Below, piece after piece: positions 9,354 to 18,699 of a DNA stretch of 64,000 nt (position 1 is its first letter; every line of letters starts with the position of its first letter). The notes beneath the pieces were generated by a model, which did not search any database, had not been told where the DNA came from, and saw only the letters and a list, made by a program, of their open reading frames with translations. Source of the stretch: Staphylococcus marylandisciuri (GTDB lineage: Bacteria > Bacillota > Bacilli > Staphylococcales > Staphylococcaceae); the NCBI RefSeq assembly GCF_025519785.1, contig NZ_JAOPKZ010000003.1:1-64000 (forward strand), given 5' to 3'. The position numbers and the translations under genes are program-made.

Positions 9354-10241
9354 ATGGATGAGATAATCGAAGAATATTTAAAGTTCATTCAGCTGGAAAA
9401 AGGGCTAAGCGCTAACACTATAGGAGCATATCGTAGGGATTTAAACAAATATCAGGCTTTCTTAGATAACCATCATATCAGCCACATTGATTTTGTAGAG
9501 AGAGAGACCATCCAACTCTGTCTAGGTAAATTCCAAGATGAGGGTGCATCTGCTAAATCAATTGCGCGGTTTATATCAACATTAAAAAGCTTTCATCAAT
9601 TCGCTTTAAGAGAGAAATATGCTGCAAAAGATCCTACGGTATTAATAGAAACCCCTAGATATGAGCGTAAGCTACCAGACGTCTTAGAAGTAGACGAAGT
9701 CATACGGTTGATTGAAGCTCCTGATACCTCAAAGAATAACGGTTGTAGAGATCGTGCTATACTTGAATTATTATATGCAACTGGTATACGAGTAACTGAA
9801 CTCATTAATTTAAAGGTAGAAGATCTTAACCTTATGATGGGGTTCGTACGCGTGTTCGGTAAAGGTAATAAAGAGCGCATCGTCCCATTAGGCGATACAG
9901 TTATTGATTATTTAGATTATTATTTAAACAGTGTTCGACCCAAACTCATGAAAAATACAGTTACCGACGGGTTATTTTTAAATTTACGTGGTAAGCCATT
10001 AACGAGACAAGCCATTTGGAAATCGATTAAACAATATGGCGTTAAAGCTCAGATTCACAAAACTTTAACTCCTCACACCTTACGTCATTCATTCGCTACA
10101 CATCTGTTAGAAAACGGTGCGGATTTACGAGCAGTTCAAGAAATGTTAGGGCACTCCGACATTTCAACTACTCAACTATACACACACGTATCAAAATCTC
10201 AAATTCGTAAAATATATAATAATTTCCATCCTAGAGCTTAA
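9354..10241 (+). CDS. xerD: Site-specific tyrosine recombinase XerD
   Basis: With XerC it resolves chromosome dimers at dif. The 295-residue protein has an N-terminal SAM-like DNA-binding domain (about 1-85) and a C-terminal catalytic domain with all active-site residues: Arg146, Lys170, His241, Arg244, His267 and the nucleophile Tyr276. An ATG six bases earlier is possible, but the AAGAGG ribosome site overlaps it nearly completely and fits the second ATG. It follows fur by about 20 bases and is probably cotranscribed. Confidence 0.96.
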   Translation: MDEIIEEYLKFIQLEKGLSANTIGAYRRDLNKYQAFLDNHHISHIDFVERETIQLCLGKFQDEGASAKSIARFISTLKSFHQFALREKYAAKDPTVLIETPRYERKLPDVLEVDEVIRLIEAPDTSKNNGCRDRAILELLYATGIRVTELINLKVEDLNLMMGFVRVFGKGNKERIVPLGDTVIDYLDYYLNSVRPKLMKNTVTDGLFLNLRGKPLTRQAIWKSIKQYGVKAQIHKTLTPHTLRHSFATHLLENGADLRAVQEMLGHSDISTTQLYTHVSKSQIRKIYNNFHPRA

Positions 10242-10552
10242 AATCTAACGGATTTATATTAATTAACGTACTTTAACTCATTTCACAGTAGTATTACCAA
10301 GAAGTATTATTAAAAGAGAACCATATTTGAGCATGACTACCAGACTAAGCTAAGTTGCCAGCAAGATAATTTGTAGAGAAGTCGTCATTCATGCTGTTTC
10401 GCTTCCGCTCATAAAGCAAGTCTTATTCGTTGGCTTTAGAAGTATTTCTTGTGGATTAAAAGTGACTAAATTGGGTAGCTATTCCCTCGTTTATGAAAGA
10501 TCAAACTTAAATTTTGTGTATAGAACTACTATCTTCTATACCTTTGACACGA
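10242..10552. other. Gap between convergent xerD and DUF309 gene
   Basis: 311 bases between two genes that face each other tail to tail. I see no open frame with a ribosome site and no member of the repeat family. No strong terminator hairpin is evident either. Confidence 0.45.
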
Positions 10553-11065
10553 TTAATAATTTAAGCGCTTGTTCTCTAGCGCTGCCTTACGAGCTTGTAC
10601 TACAGCCGTCCGATCTCTTTCAAGGTGATGGTGCTTAATATAACTATCCTCAACAACACGTGACGTAAATGTATAATCTGGATAGTGCATCATAATTTGA
10701 TCGATCATATGTTGTGAAAGAGGAATTCTAACAGGCGTGAATTGTTCTTTGTTCTCTACTTTACTCATTTGCAATTTTAAAAGCCTTTGGTAGTCATACT
10801 TAATCAACCCCAAATCAATATCATTAGGCGCCGTTTGATTATCGATAACTTTTAAAGCCTTCTTAAACGATTTATAAGCTCCTTTCAAATTTCCTCTTCT
10901 ATAGTGATAGCAAGCTGTGGCACACAGTATTAAGCTTACTATTGAATCTTCTTTAGTGAAATACCTATTCTCTTTCCAAGCTTCCTCTAGAATATCATGA
11001 CAGAGAAAATAATGTTGGTGATAGTGAAAGTGATAATAAAAAGCGATTAATGCTTGTGACATCAT
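10553..11065 (-). CDS. DUF309 family protein (YpuF-like)
   Basis: A small helical protein of unknown function, 170 residues from the chosen start. The conserved DUF309 core is visible near the N-terminus ('FHYHQHYFLCHDILEEAW'), with His, Asp and the EExW motif in the expected spacing. The longest frame starts four codons earlier at TTG, but GGAG sits right after that codon and is well spaced for the ATG chosen; a second ATG follows immediately. It is divergent from scpA, a placement I recall in other staphylococci and bacilli. No function is proposed. Confidence 0.8.
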   Translation of the reverse strand: MMSQALIAFYYHFHYHQHYFLCHDILEEAWKENRYFTKEDSIVSLILCATACYHYRRGNLKGAYKSFKKALKVIDNQTAPNDIDLGLIKYDYQRLLKLQMSKVENKEQFTPVRIPLSQHMIDQIMMHYPDYTFTSRVVEDSYIKHHHLERDRTAVVQARKAALENKRLNY

Positions 11066-11155
11066 AGCCCACTCCAAATTTAAATATCTATAACTTCATG
11101 CTATAATATTTGAGTGAATTAAGCACTTAAATTGCAAGTGATTGAGGTAGATAAA

Positions 11156-11893
11156 ATGTATGAAGTAAAGCTTGATGCTTTCAATGGACCATTAGATTTA
11201 TTGCTTCACCTTATTCAAAAATTTGAAATTGATATCTATGATATACCTATGAAAGAATTGACGGAGCAATACATGCACTATATTCACGCAATGAATCAAT
11301 TAGAAATTAATTTAGCCAGCGAATATTTAGTCATGGCATCTGAATTATTAATGATAAAAAGTAAATTACTCTTACCTCAACACGAAGAAGAGGAAGTAAC
11401 AGAAGAAGATCCGAGAGAATCGTTAGTTGGTCGCTTAATTGAGTATCAAAATTACAAAGAATATACAGACATTTTAAATGAAAAAAAAGCCGAACGTTCT
11501 AAACTTTATTCTAAACATCCCACTGACTTATCACACCTTGAAACCGCTGATACATGGGATGCCAATCAAACCATAGATTTAACTGAACTCATTATAGCTT
11601 ATCAACGAGTGAAGACTCGGATGGATTATCAGAAACCAAAATCTGTAGAGATTCGTAAAGAAGCGTTTACGATTCAACAAGCGACATCAATAGTGAACCA
11701 AAAATTGAGAGTGAACCAATCCTTTAATTTCTTTAGCTTATTTACATTCAAAGAGCCAGTTGAACATGTAGTTACCCATTTTTTAGCTATTCTTGAGATG
11801 TCTAAGTCAGGTCTTGTAAATATAGAGCAACTTAACAGTTTTGAGGATATCAACGTCGTCAGAGGAGTGAATTATCAAATTGAAAAGTCTTGA
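11156..11893 (+). CDS. scpA: Segregation and condensation protein A
   Basis: Kleisin subunit that bridges the SMC heads in the bacterial condensin complex. The 245-residue protein has the N-terminal '[12 protein letters not shown]' motif that contacts the SMC neck and a C-terminal winged helix that contacts the SMC cap. The open frame extends eight codons upstream to a TTG, but the GAGG ribosome site lies inside that stretch eight bases before the ATG I chose, and the result matches the family length. It overlaps scpB by 14 bases, so the two are translationally coupled. Confidence 0.96.
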   Translation: MYEVKLDAFNGPLDLLLHLIQKFEIDIYDIPMKELTEQYMHYIHAMNQLEINLASEYLVMASELLMIKSKLLLPQHEEEEVTEEDPRESLVGRLIEYQNYKEYTDILNEKKAERSKLYSKHPTDLSHLETADTWDANQTIDLTELIIAYQRVKTRMDYQKPKSVEIRKEAFTIQQATSIVNQKLRVNQSFNFFSLFTFKEPVEHVVTHFLAILEMSKSGLVNIEQLNSFEDINVVRGVNYQIEKS

Positions 11894-12422
11894 TATACTA
11901 GAAGCCTTACTTTACACGGCTGGAGATGAAGGTTTAGAGATCAGTCAGTTAAGTAAAGTAATGGATGTGGCTCCCAAGGAAATAGAATCTTTGGTTGAAA
12001 GTTATACTTCACACGGACTAAATATACAACGTTACGGTAATACATACGTGCTCACAACGCGCGAAGATGCTTCACAATACATAGAACAATTAATCAAACA
12101 AGATAATCATATGAAGCTCTCTCAAGCAGCTATGGAAGCGTTGTCTATCATCGCTTACAATCAACCAATTACTAGAAGCGATATTGAAATGATTCGGGGT
12201 ATAAATAGTGATGGTGCTGTAAAGACGCTTATAGCTAGGGGGTTAATAGAAGCAAAGTCAGAAACTAATTCTCGTAGCCAACAGCTTTATACGACGAACT
12301 TATTTTTAAACGTCTTTGGAATTGAAAGTATAGATGAGTTGCCGACAACCGAGGAAGAAGACGAAGAAATTGAAGCATTCTTTAGTAATTTAATCAATCA
12401 AAAAGGAGAAGACGATGAATAG
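11880..12422 (+). CDS. scpB: Segregation and condensation protein B
   Basis: A dimer of paired winged-helix domains that binds the ScpA kleisin. The 180 residues match the S. aureus protein in length. Conserved blocks '[16 protein letters not shown]' and 'RSDIEMIRG' are present, with an acidic C-terminal tail. The start is TTG with AGGAG 12 bases upstream, longer than ideal, which fits coupled translation from scpA; no better in-frame start exists. It overlaps rluB by 8 bases. Confidence 0.95.
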   Translation: MKSLDILEALLYTAGDEGLEISQLSKVMDVAPKEIESLVESYTSHGLNIQRYGNTYVLTTREDASQYIEQLIKQDNHMKLSQAAMEALSIIAYNQPITRSDIEMIRGINSDGAVKTLIARGLIEAKSETNSRSQQLYTTNLFLNVFGIESIDELPTTEEEDEEIEAFFSNLINQKGEDDE

Positions 12423-13155
12423 TAATATTGAAAGGTTACAAAAACGTATTGCCAACAGCGGCTATACTTCTAGACGTAAAGCTGAAAGTTTAATCGTAGA
12501 CGGTAAAGTGAAAGTTAATGGAGAAACTGTCACAGAACTCGGAACTAAAGTGAAAGCCAGTGATGAAGTCGAAGTAGAAGGTGTTAAAATTGAACAAGAA
12601 GATAAACTATATATTCTTTTCTATAAACCTGCTCAAGTCATTACTAGCGTATCAGATGATAGAGGTCGTACAGTAGTTACAGATTATTTTAAAGATATTG
12701 AAACTAGAATCTACCCAGTAGGTCGTCTAGACTATGATACTTCAGGCTTACTTATCCTTACCAATGATGGAGAGTTCACAAACTTAATCACTCATCCACG
12801 TTATAAGATAAAAAAGAAATATGTCGCTAAAATAAATGGTTATCTACTACGTGAAGAAGTCAAATCTTTAGAGCAAGGTGTAAAGTTAGAGGATGGTTGG
12901 ACCCAACCAGCTCAAGTTAAGATTAAACGGCAAGACAAAGAGAAAGAGACGACTTTAGTAGAAATCACAATACATGAAGGCCGAAATCGCCAAGTTCGAC
13001 GTATGTTTGAATACTTAGGTTATAAGGTAAACAAATTGCAACGAACTCAAGTAGGACCATTAAACCTGAAGGGTCTCAACGCTGGGGAAGGACGTGTAAT
13101 GACCCCGCATGAAGTAAAGACGCTCCGCCACTTAGCCGAACATGGTAAGGGCTGA
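12415..13155 (+). CDS. rluB: rRNA pseudouridine synthase, RluB type
   Basis: Modifies uridine in 23S rRNA helix 69/90 region (RsuA/RluB family; B. subtilis RluB makes U2633, E. coli numbering 2605). It has an N-terminal S4 RNA-binding domain (about 6-55) and a catalytic domain with the signature GRLDYDTSG at 103-111, where Asp106 is the catalytic aspartate. It is third in the scpA-scpB-rluB operon, with AAAAGGAG before its ATG inside the scpB 3' end. RsuA (16S) is the alternative within the family; the operon position favours RluB. Confidence 0.92.
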   Translation: MNSNIERLQKRIANSGYTSRRKAESLIVDGKVKVNGETVTELGTKVKASDEVEVEGVKIEQEDKLYILFYKPAQVITSVSDDRGRTVVTDYFKDIETRIYPVGRLDYDTSGLLILTNDGEFTNLITHPRYKIKKKYVAKINGYLLREEVKSLEQGVKLEDGWTQPAQVKIKRQDKEKETTLVEITIHEGRNRQVRRMFEYLGYKVNKLQRTQVGPLNLKGLNAGEGRVMTPHEVKTLRHLAEHGKG

Positions 13156-13288
13156 CAATCCACGATTAGAATCAACTTAAAACGTGTTTAGCACAATTAT
13201 AATGAAGCTTTTTTATAAAATACTTTTACCTTCAAACATATGATATAATAGTAGTGAAGAGATATGTAGAAGTGTGGGAGGTAGACAA

Positions 13289-14014
13289 ATGCCTAATGAA
13301 ATTCTTGTAGTTGATGACGAAGACAGAATTAGAAGACTACTCAGATTGTATTTAGAAAGAGAATCATTTGAAATAGAAGAGGCTAAAGATGGTAAGGAAG
13401 CATATCAAAAAGCAATAGAGCATGATTTTGACTGTATATTACTTGATTTAATGTTGCCAGAAATGGATGGCATCAGTGTGGCTTCTAAATTACGCGAACA
13501 GAAAGATACACCGATTATCATGCTGACTGCTAAAGGAGAAGAGACGAACCGAGTTGAGGGCTTTGAATCAGGGGCTGATGATTACATCGTCAAACCTTTC
13601 TCCCCACGAGAAGTTGTATTACGTGTAAAAGCACTATTAAGACGTACTCAAGGCAGTACTACTGAGCAAAGCGAACCTCACGCGAGAGATTTAATAGAGT
13701 TTCAACATTTAATCATTGATAACGATGCCCATCGCGTTAAAGCTGATCAAAAAGAAGTCAATTTAACTCCGAAAGAATATGAACTTCTCATCTTCTTAGC
13801 GAAGACACCCAATAAAGTCTTTGATCGAGAGCAATTGTTAAAAGAAGTTTGGCACTATGAATTCTATGGAGACTTAAGAACTGTAGACACTCATGTTAAG
13901 CGTCTAAGAGAAAAGTTAAATCGTGTCTCCGAAGAAGCAGCGAGTATGATTCAAACTGTTTGGGGTGTCGGATATAAATTTGAGGTAGCTGAACATGATG
14001 AACCGGCTCAATAA
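13289..14014 (+). CDS. srrA: Response regulator SrrA
   Basis: OmpR-family response regulator of the staphylococcal respiratory response system, homologous to B. subtilis ResD. It controls the switch between aerobic and low-oxygen/nitrosative growth. The receiver domain (1-118) has the acidic pair Asp10/Glu11, phospho-acceptor Asp53 and Lys102; the winged-helix DNA-binding domain covers about 135-233. The start was moved five codons inside the longest frame because GGGAGG lies within that frame before the ATG, giving 241 residues. Its last 20 bases overlap srrB. Confidence 0.96.
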   Translation: MPNEILVVDDEDRIRRLLRLYLERESFEIEEAKDGKEAYQKAIEHDFDCILLDLMLPEMDGISVASKLREQKDTPIIMLTAKGEETNRVEGFESGADDYIVKPFSPREVVLRVKALLRRTQGSTTEQSEPHARDLIEFQHLIIDNDAHRVKADQKEVNLTPKEYELLIFLAKTPNKVFDREQLLKEVWHYEFYGDLRTVDTHVKRLREKLNRVSEEAASMIQTVWGVGYKFEVAEHDEPAQ

Positions 14015-15761
14015 TGTAGTTATTAAACTGTGGTTAACTATAATATTTATAGTAACGACAGTTTTAATTTTACTAAGTATTGCATTGATAACCTTTATCC
14101 AATCCTATTTCACACAAGATACCGAAAATCAACTTAAGGATAATGCGCAACGTATCAGTCATCTTGTAGAACATACTGATGATACTGACACAGCGATTGA
14201 ACATAGTCGTTCCTTAATAGAGGGCCCCGTTGGACTCATAATCATGAAAGATAAGAACGTGGTAGCTAAAGAGCGCGATGATCAAGCGAAATATAAAATG
14301 TTAAACGAAATTAAGAGAAACAAAGATTATCACAAAGTCTTTGACAATGGGAAACATATTTCTGAACATGTAACGATTAATGTGGATGGTAAGTCAAGAA
14401 CGTACGTCCTCATTGGCTATCCCACTCAACATCTATCACATAAGCAAGATCAACATCACAAATTCAGTGGCGTCTTTATCTATCAAGATCTTAAAAGTAT
14501 CGAACATACCAATAATGTGATAGCACTCATCATTTTAATTATGGCGGTCATATTTTTAGCTATAACTACAGTATTCGCATTCTTCTTATCATCTCGAATT
14601 ACTAAACCATTAAGACAGTTACGCGCTCAAGCTCTAAAGGTTTCAAAAGGCGAGTACACTCAAACTCTACCTGCCCATACTAAAGATGAAATTGGAGAGT
14701 TATCACGTGCCTTCAACACTATGAGTTCAGAAATACAACAACATATTGAAGCGATTTCTTCTTCAAAAAATATTAGAGATAGCTTAATTAATTCGATGGT
14801 CGAAGGGGTATTAGGCTTTAACGATAATAAAGAAATTATCTTATCTAATTATATGGCTGAGAAAATCTTAAACACCTTAGACGATGAAACTTTAAACAAA
14901 CTAGAGAAACAAAATCAACGCACTATAGATGAAAAACAAACACAGTTTGAAGAATACGAAATCAACACGCGCTACTACGTTATCATTATGAGTTATATCC
15001 AACAAATACAACCTGATGGCAGAAGCGGTGTAGTGGCTATTATAAGAGATATGACTAATGAGCATAATGTAGATCAAATGAAGAAAGACTTCATAGCTAA
15101 TGTATCTCATGAGTTGCGGACGCCTATTTCACTATTACAAGGTTACACCGAGTCAATCGTTGATGGTATAGTTACTGAACCAGATGAAATTAGAGATTCG
15201 TTATCAATTGTACTGGATGAAACTAAGAGATTAAATCGACTTGTAAATGAACTCTTAAATGTTGCACGAATGGACGCTGAAGGACTCACCGTAGAACAGA
15301 AAGCTCAACCTATAGACATATTATTAGATAAAATACAACAAAAATACAGACAACAAGCGAATGATCTGCAACTCGATATGAACTTAAATCCTTCAACCGA
15401 CGGGCATTTATGGTATTATGACTTGGATCGCATTGAACAAGTGCTTACTAATCTAGTAGACAACGCTACTAGATATACTGAGCCTGGAGACGCTATTCAT
15501 ATACAAGTGGATAACAATTCTGCTTATGATATTCTCTATATCTCTGATACTGGTACTGGAATAGCACCAGAGCACCTTGAACAAGTGTTTGAGCGTTTTT
15601 ATAAAGTTGATGCTTCTCGTAAAAGAGGTAAGCAAGGTACGGGGTTAGGCCTGTTTATTTGTAGAATGATAATCGAGGAACATGGTGGACATATTGAAGT
15701 GCAAAGTACGTTAGGGCACGGAACTACATTTATAATTAAACTACCTAAATTAAATTCATGA
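13995..15761 (+). CDS. srrB: Sensor histidine kinase SrrB
   Basis: Membrane sensor partner of SrrA, 588 residues. Transmembrane helices are at about 11-34 and 174-198 and bracket an extracellular region of about 140 residues. HAMP (199-250) and a PAS domain (about 260-355) follow, then the dimerisation box with phospho-acceptor His372 and a HATPase domain with the N box ('NLVDNA'), DTGTGI and GTGLGLF motifs. The start codon lies inside srrA, so the pair is coupled. In S. aureus it responds to the reduced menaquinone pool; menaquinone genes lie at 33 kb. The extracellular part is the least conserved. Confidence 0.96.
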   Translation: MMNRLNNVVIKLWLTIIFIVTTVLILLSIALITFIQSYFTQDTENQLKDNAQRISHLVEHTDDTDTAIEHSRSLIEGPVGLIIMKDKNVVAKERDDQAKYKMLNEIKRNKDYHKVFDNGKHISEHVTINVDGKSRTYVLIGYPTQHLSHKQDQHHKFSGVFIYQDLKSIEHTNNVIALIILIMAVIFLAITTVFAFFLSSRITKPLRQLRAQALKVSKGEYTQTLPAHTKDEIGELSRAFNTMSSEIQQHIEAISSSKNIRDSLINSMVEGVLGFNDNKEIILSNYMAEKILNTLDDETLNKLEKQNQRTIDEKQTQFEEYEINTRYYVIIMSYIQQIQPDGRSGVVAIIRDMTNEHNVDQMKKDFIANVSHELRTPISLLQGYTESIVDGIVTEPDEIRDSLSIVLDETKRLNRLVNELLNVARMDAEGLTVEQKAQPIDILLDKIQQKYRQQANDLQLDMNLNPSTDGHLWYYDLDRIEQVLTNLVDNATRYTEPGDAIHIQVDNNSAYDILYISDTGTGIAPEHLEQVFERFYKVDASRKRGKQGTGLGLFICRMIIEEHGGHIEVQSTLGHGTTFIIKLPKLNS

Positions 15762-15778
15762 CCTAAGAACTTTACGGG

Positions 15779-16136
15779 TAGGCGGTCAGAACAAAAGCGT
15801 TTAGGATTTGAGCAGGGGGCCCCAACACAGAGAAACTGATTCATCAGTTTCCACAAGCAATGCAAGTTGGGGTGGGGCCCCAACAGAGAGAAACTGGTAT
15901 ATCAGTTTCTACAAGCACTGCGAGTTGGGGTGGGGCCCCAACAAAGAGAAACTGGGACATAAAGGTCTTTGACTAGAGAGAGGCTGGGAGATAAATCCCA
16001 GCCTCTCTCAGCATCGTGGCAGTAGATGACTGATTTGAAAATGCGCTTGTATCAAGCTTTTTTCAATTCTAGTCATCTTTGCTGGGGCGGGACTACGAAA
16101 CCTTTTTATTCAAATTAGATTTCTGTCCCGCTCCCT
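15779..16136 (-). repeat. Composite repeat with three STAR-like units, block C and unit B/A
   Basis: Three STAR-like GGGGCCCC cores at 15816-15823, 15874-15881 and 15932-15939 (58-base period), then a block C palindrome (about 15978-16010) and one block B/A unit (about 16010-16135) in minus orientation. It begins 18 bases after the srrB stop codon. The perfect GAGGCTGGGA / TCCCAGCCTC hairpin may terminate the srr operon. Confidence 0.85.
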
Positions 16137-16196
16137 TATACTACCATTGTTTTTATCAGAGTTATAAGCTATGATATAAGTAAAATAAAATCAATT

Positions 16197-16493
16197 CATC
16201 TTCGGGGTAGGGTGCAATTCCCAACCGGCAGTAATTTAAGCCTGCGACGAGGTTGAAATCTTATGATGAGACATAGGTGTAATAATAATCTTATTTGATT
16301 TTATCATCAACTCCTTAATATCCTAACTCGGCTTTAGATAACTAATTATCCGCTTATGTGTAGAGGAGTCAGTTACGACCTATCATCTCTTACGTCATAA
16401 ACTGGGGTTCATCGTTGATGGCCAAGTACGATTTCAACCTCCTGATCTAGTGAGAATCTAGAGCCGACAGTATAGTCTGGATGGGAGAAGATG
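16197..16493 (+). promoter_or_regulatory. FMN riboswitch (RFN element) with a long variable arm
   Basis: The conserved RFN core is plain: closing stem CATCTTC/GAAGATG (16197-16203 with 16487-16493), then GGGGTAGGGTGCAATTCCC, CCGGCAGTAA, AGCCTGCGACGAGG, and on the 3' side CTAGTGAGAATCTAG, GAGCCGACAGTATAGTCTGGATG. The element is 297 bases instead of the more usual 120-220, because the non-conserved variable arm is very large: a perfect 12 bp stem (16249-16260 with 16430-16441) carries a 169-base insert. FMN binding should repress ribU downstream. Confidence 0.95.
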
Positions 16494-16561
16494 GAGGTTA
16501 TTTGTTATGCAACTATTCCTCCTATTCTTGATAAGATGAATGAAAGGGGAAGAATTAGTTC
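16493..16561 (+). promoter_or_regulatory. Probable expression platform of the FMN riboswitch
   Basis: A GGAGG at 16493-16497 can pair with CCTCC at about 16519-16523, and the same downstream pyrimidine-rich stretch (TTCCTCCTATTCTT) can instead pair with the AAGGGGAAGAA that forms the ribU ribosome site. This would be a translational switch. There is no T-tract after a hairpin, so transcription termination seems less likely. This is inference from complementarity only. Confidence 0.45.
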
Positions 16562-17107
16562 ATGCAAAGAAATACTAAACGCTTAATCACTATCAGTATG
16601 TTAGGGGCAATCGGCTTTATACTTATGTGGATTCGCATACCTATACCTTTCTTGCCTCCATATTTAACACTAGATTTCGGTGACGTCCCTGCATTGCTGG
16701 CCACTTTTTCACTAGGACCTCTTGCTGGAATAGCTGTAGAAGCGATAAAAATTATCTTACATCTGTTGTTCAATTTGAGTGAACCAGTTGGGCCACTTGC
16801 TAATTTCTTTGCGGCTACAAGTTTTCTACTTACCGCATTTTTCGTAAGTCGTCATCGAGATACATTGAAATCACTAATAATAGGTTTAGTTTGTGGCACG
16901 ATTGTGATGACCATCGTATTAAGCATCTTAAACTACTTTGTATTATTGCCTTTATATGGAATGATCGTGCAGTTAGATGATATAGGTAAAAATTTAAAGA
17001 TAATTATTATTTCAGGAATTATTCCTTTTAATATTATTAAAGGTGTAGCAATTTCGATAGTATTCTTATTATTATATAAACGTTTAAAAAGAGTAATTAA
17101 ACAGTAA
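16562..17107 (+). CDS. ribU: Riboflavin transporter RibU (ECF S component)
   Basis: Substrate-binding membrane subunit that imports riboflavin (and FMN) with a shared energy-coupling module encoded elsewhere. The 181-residue protein is hydrophobic with about six membrane helices and has the family's N-terminal region with 'PIPFLPPYLTLDFGDVP', which in the S. aureus structure lies near the ligand pocket. The FMN riboswitch directly upstream confirms the substrate. The ATG follows AAAGGGGAAG. It is monocistronic, closed by a repeat hairpin at 17116. Confidence 0.96.
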   Translation: MQRNTKRLITISMLGAIGFILMWIRIPIPFLPPYLTLDFGDVPALLATFSLGPLAGIAVEAIKIILHLLFNLSEPVGPLANFFAATSFLLTAFFVSRHRDTLKSLIIGLVCGTIVMTIVLSILNYFVLLPLYGMIVQLDDIGKNLKIIIISGIIPFNIIKGVAISIVFLLLYKRLKRVIKQ

Positions 17108-17113
17108 AATAAA

Positions 17114-17206
17114 AAAGGAGCGGGACAGAAATCTAATTTGAATAAAAAGATTTCTGTCCCGCTCCCTTTCTCTCTAGTCAAAGACCATTATGTCTCAGCC
17201 TCTCTT
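17114..17206 (+). repeat. Block A hairpin acting as ribU terminator, plus block C fragment
   Basis: A perfect 18 bp hairpin: GGAGCGGGACAGAAATC (from 17117) with its exact complement ending at 17166, loop about 16 bases. It is preceded by an A-tract and followed by CTTTCTCTC, so as RNA it should terminate transcription of ribU and, read from the other side, of the ferredoxin gene. A fragment 'TTATGTCTCAGCCTC' follows. This is the repeat family's GC-rich hairpin without the B block. Confidence 0.8.
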
Positions 17207-17278
17207 ATTATATGGCAAATATGCACAAGTTTAGCTAAACGCTCAAGAGAAATACTTTAGTCATATTAAGGCTAGCCT

Positions 17279-17527
<249 letters not shown>

Positions 17528-17727
17528 TCATTTCGCCTCCTTTGATAAATAATTAAACTAATGACATAATTTAAGAGGATCAAACAAATAATCGACTTAT
17601 ATTCGCTTGATTGCCTTCTAATATAATCTATATGGAATGCGATAATATCTACGTCGATAATTAACATTTTAAGCACAACATATTTATTTTTCAATATTTT
17701 CGTATCAAACTAAAAGAGGTTAATTAT

Positions 17728-18699
17728 ATGAATGAAATCATTACCTTTGCGTTAGAGCAGGCATATCCTTACAAAACCACAAAAAGCATATATAATATTA
17801 TCACAGGTAAAAAGTCTCATCAAACCCTTTTTGACGCATGTAGTCAGAGACTTATGTCATTATATCACGTCATGCCTAATTTAAAATATCCGTCGTTTGA
17901 GCGAATTTTAGCAGAAAAGGGTAAGGATAGTAACTATCAAACTGACGTCATCCTTCAATCTAAATTCACTTACGATAGTATGGTTCACACTTTTAAAGCA
18001 TTACAACTTATGACTCAAACTATTTCGTTTCATTTAAATGGAACATATCAATTCTTTCCTATCACTGAACATAAGGATATTCAGCAACGTGTTAAAATTT
18101 TATTTCATAAAATTAAAGAAGAAGCACTGATAGAACATTATATTCTTGAACTAGAACAGTTATTCAGCGCTCTGTCTGAAAGTTCTTTAAAAAATGTGTT
18201 ACATTATTATTTAATTGGTTATGAGGAAAGCATGTACACGTCGCATCAAGTGAGTTTAATTGAAGATATTCCTCTCGAACAGTTAAAGATTTATGAATTT
18301 AATGAATTAATTCAACTCGTATCAACTATAAATAATCCTGATAAATACCCTCTCTTATCTCAACTAGTTATGTTACCGACTCTATCACGAAACACTTACA
18401 AAACCTACAAACTACTTAAACATAAAAAGACTTTTCAAGATATTGCTGCATACCAAAACATTAAATTAAGTACACTAGAAGATCATGTACTTGAACTATT
18501 TATTAAAGGATACTTCACTGATTATTTACATTTTGTTACCTATGACAATATGACTCATTTCATCTCATTCTATAACGATAATAAACACCTTAGATTGAAA
18601 ATGTTTAAAGAAAAGTTCTCATCTCTCACATATTTTCAAATTAAACTGATGATCGTAGGGATAGAAAGAGGGGATCTCCGTGTTACATCGAGCGCTTAA
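17728..18699 (+). CDS. YpbB-like helix-turn-helix protein
   Basis: A 323-residue protein that is always found, as far as I know, directly before recQ in bacilli (B. subtilis YpbB). Most of it is helical without recognisable motifs. Near the C-terminus (about residues 230-270; 'FQDIAAYQNIKLSTLEDHV') there is a helix-turn-helix of the kind that is fused to RecQ in other bacteria, where a HRDC/HTH domain would sit. This suggests it supplies an accessory DNA-binding part for the short RecQ encoded next. Its stop lies 20 bases inside recQ. The function is unproven. Confidence 0.8.
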   Translation: MNEIITFALEQAYPYKTTKSIYNIITGKKSHQTLFDACSQRLMSLYHVMPNLKYPSFERILAEKGKDSNYQTDVILQSKFTYDSMVHTFKALQLMTQTISFHLNGTYQFFPITEHKDIQQRVKILFHKIKEEALIEHYILELEQLFSALSESSLKNVLHYYLIGYEESMYTSHQVSLIEDIPLEQLKIYEFNELIQLVSTINNPDKYPLLSQLVMLPTLSRNTYKTYKLLKHKKTFQDIAAYQNIKLSTLEDHVLELFIKGYFTDYLHFVTYDNMTHFISFYNDNKHLRLKMFKEKFSSLTYFQIKLMIVGIERGDLRVTSSA

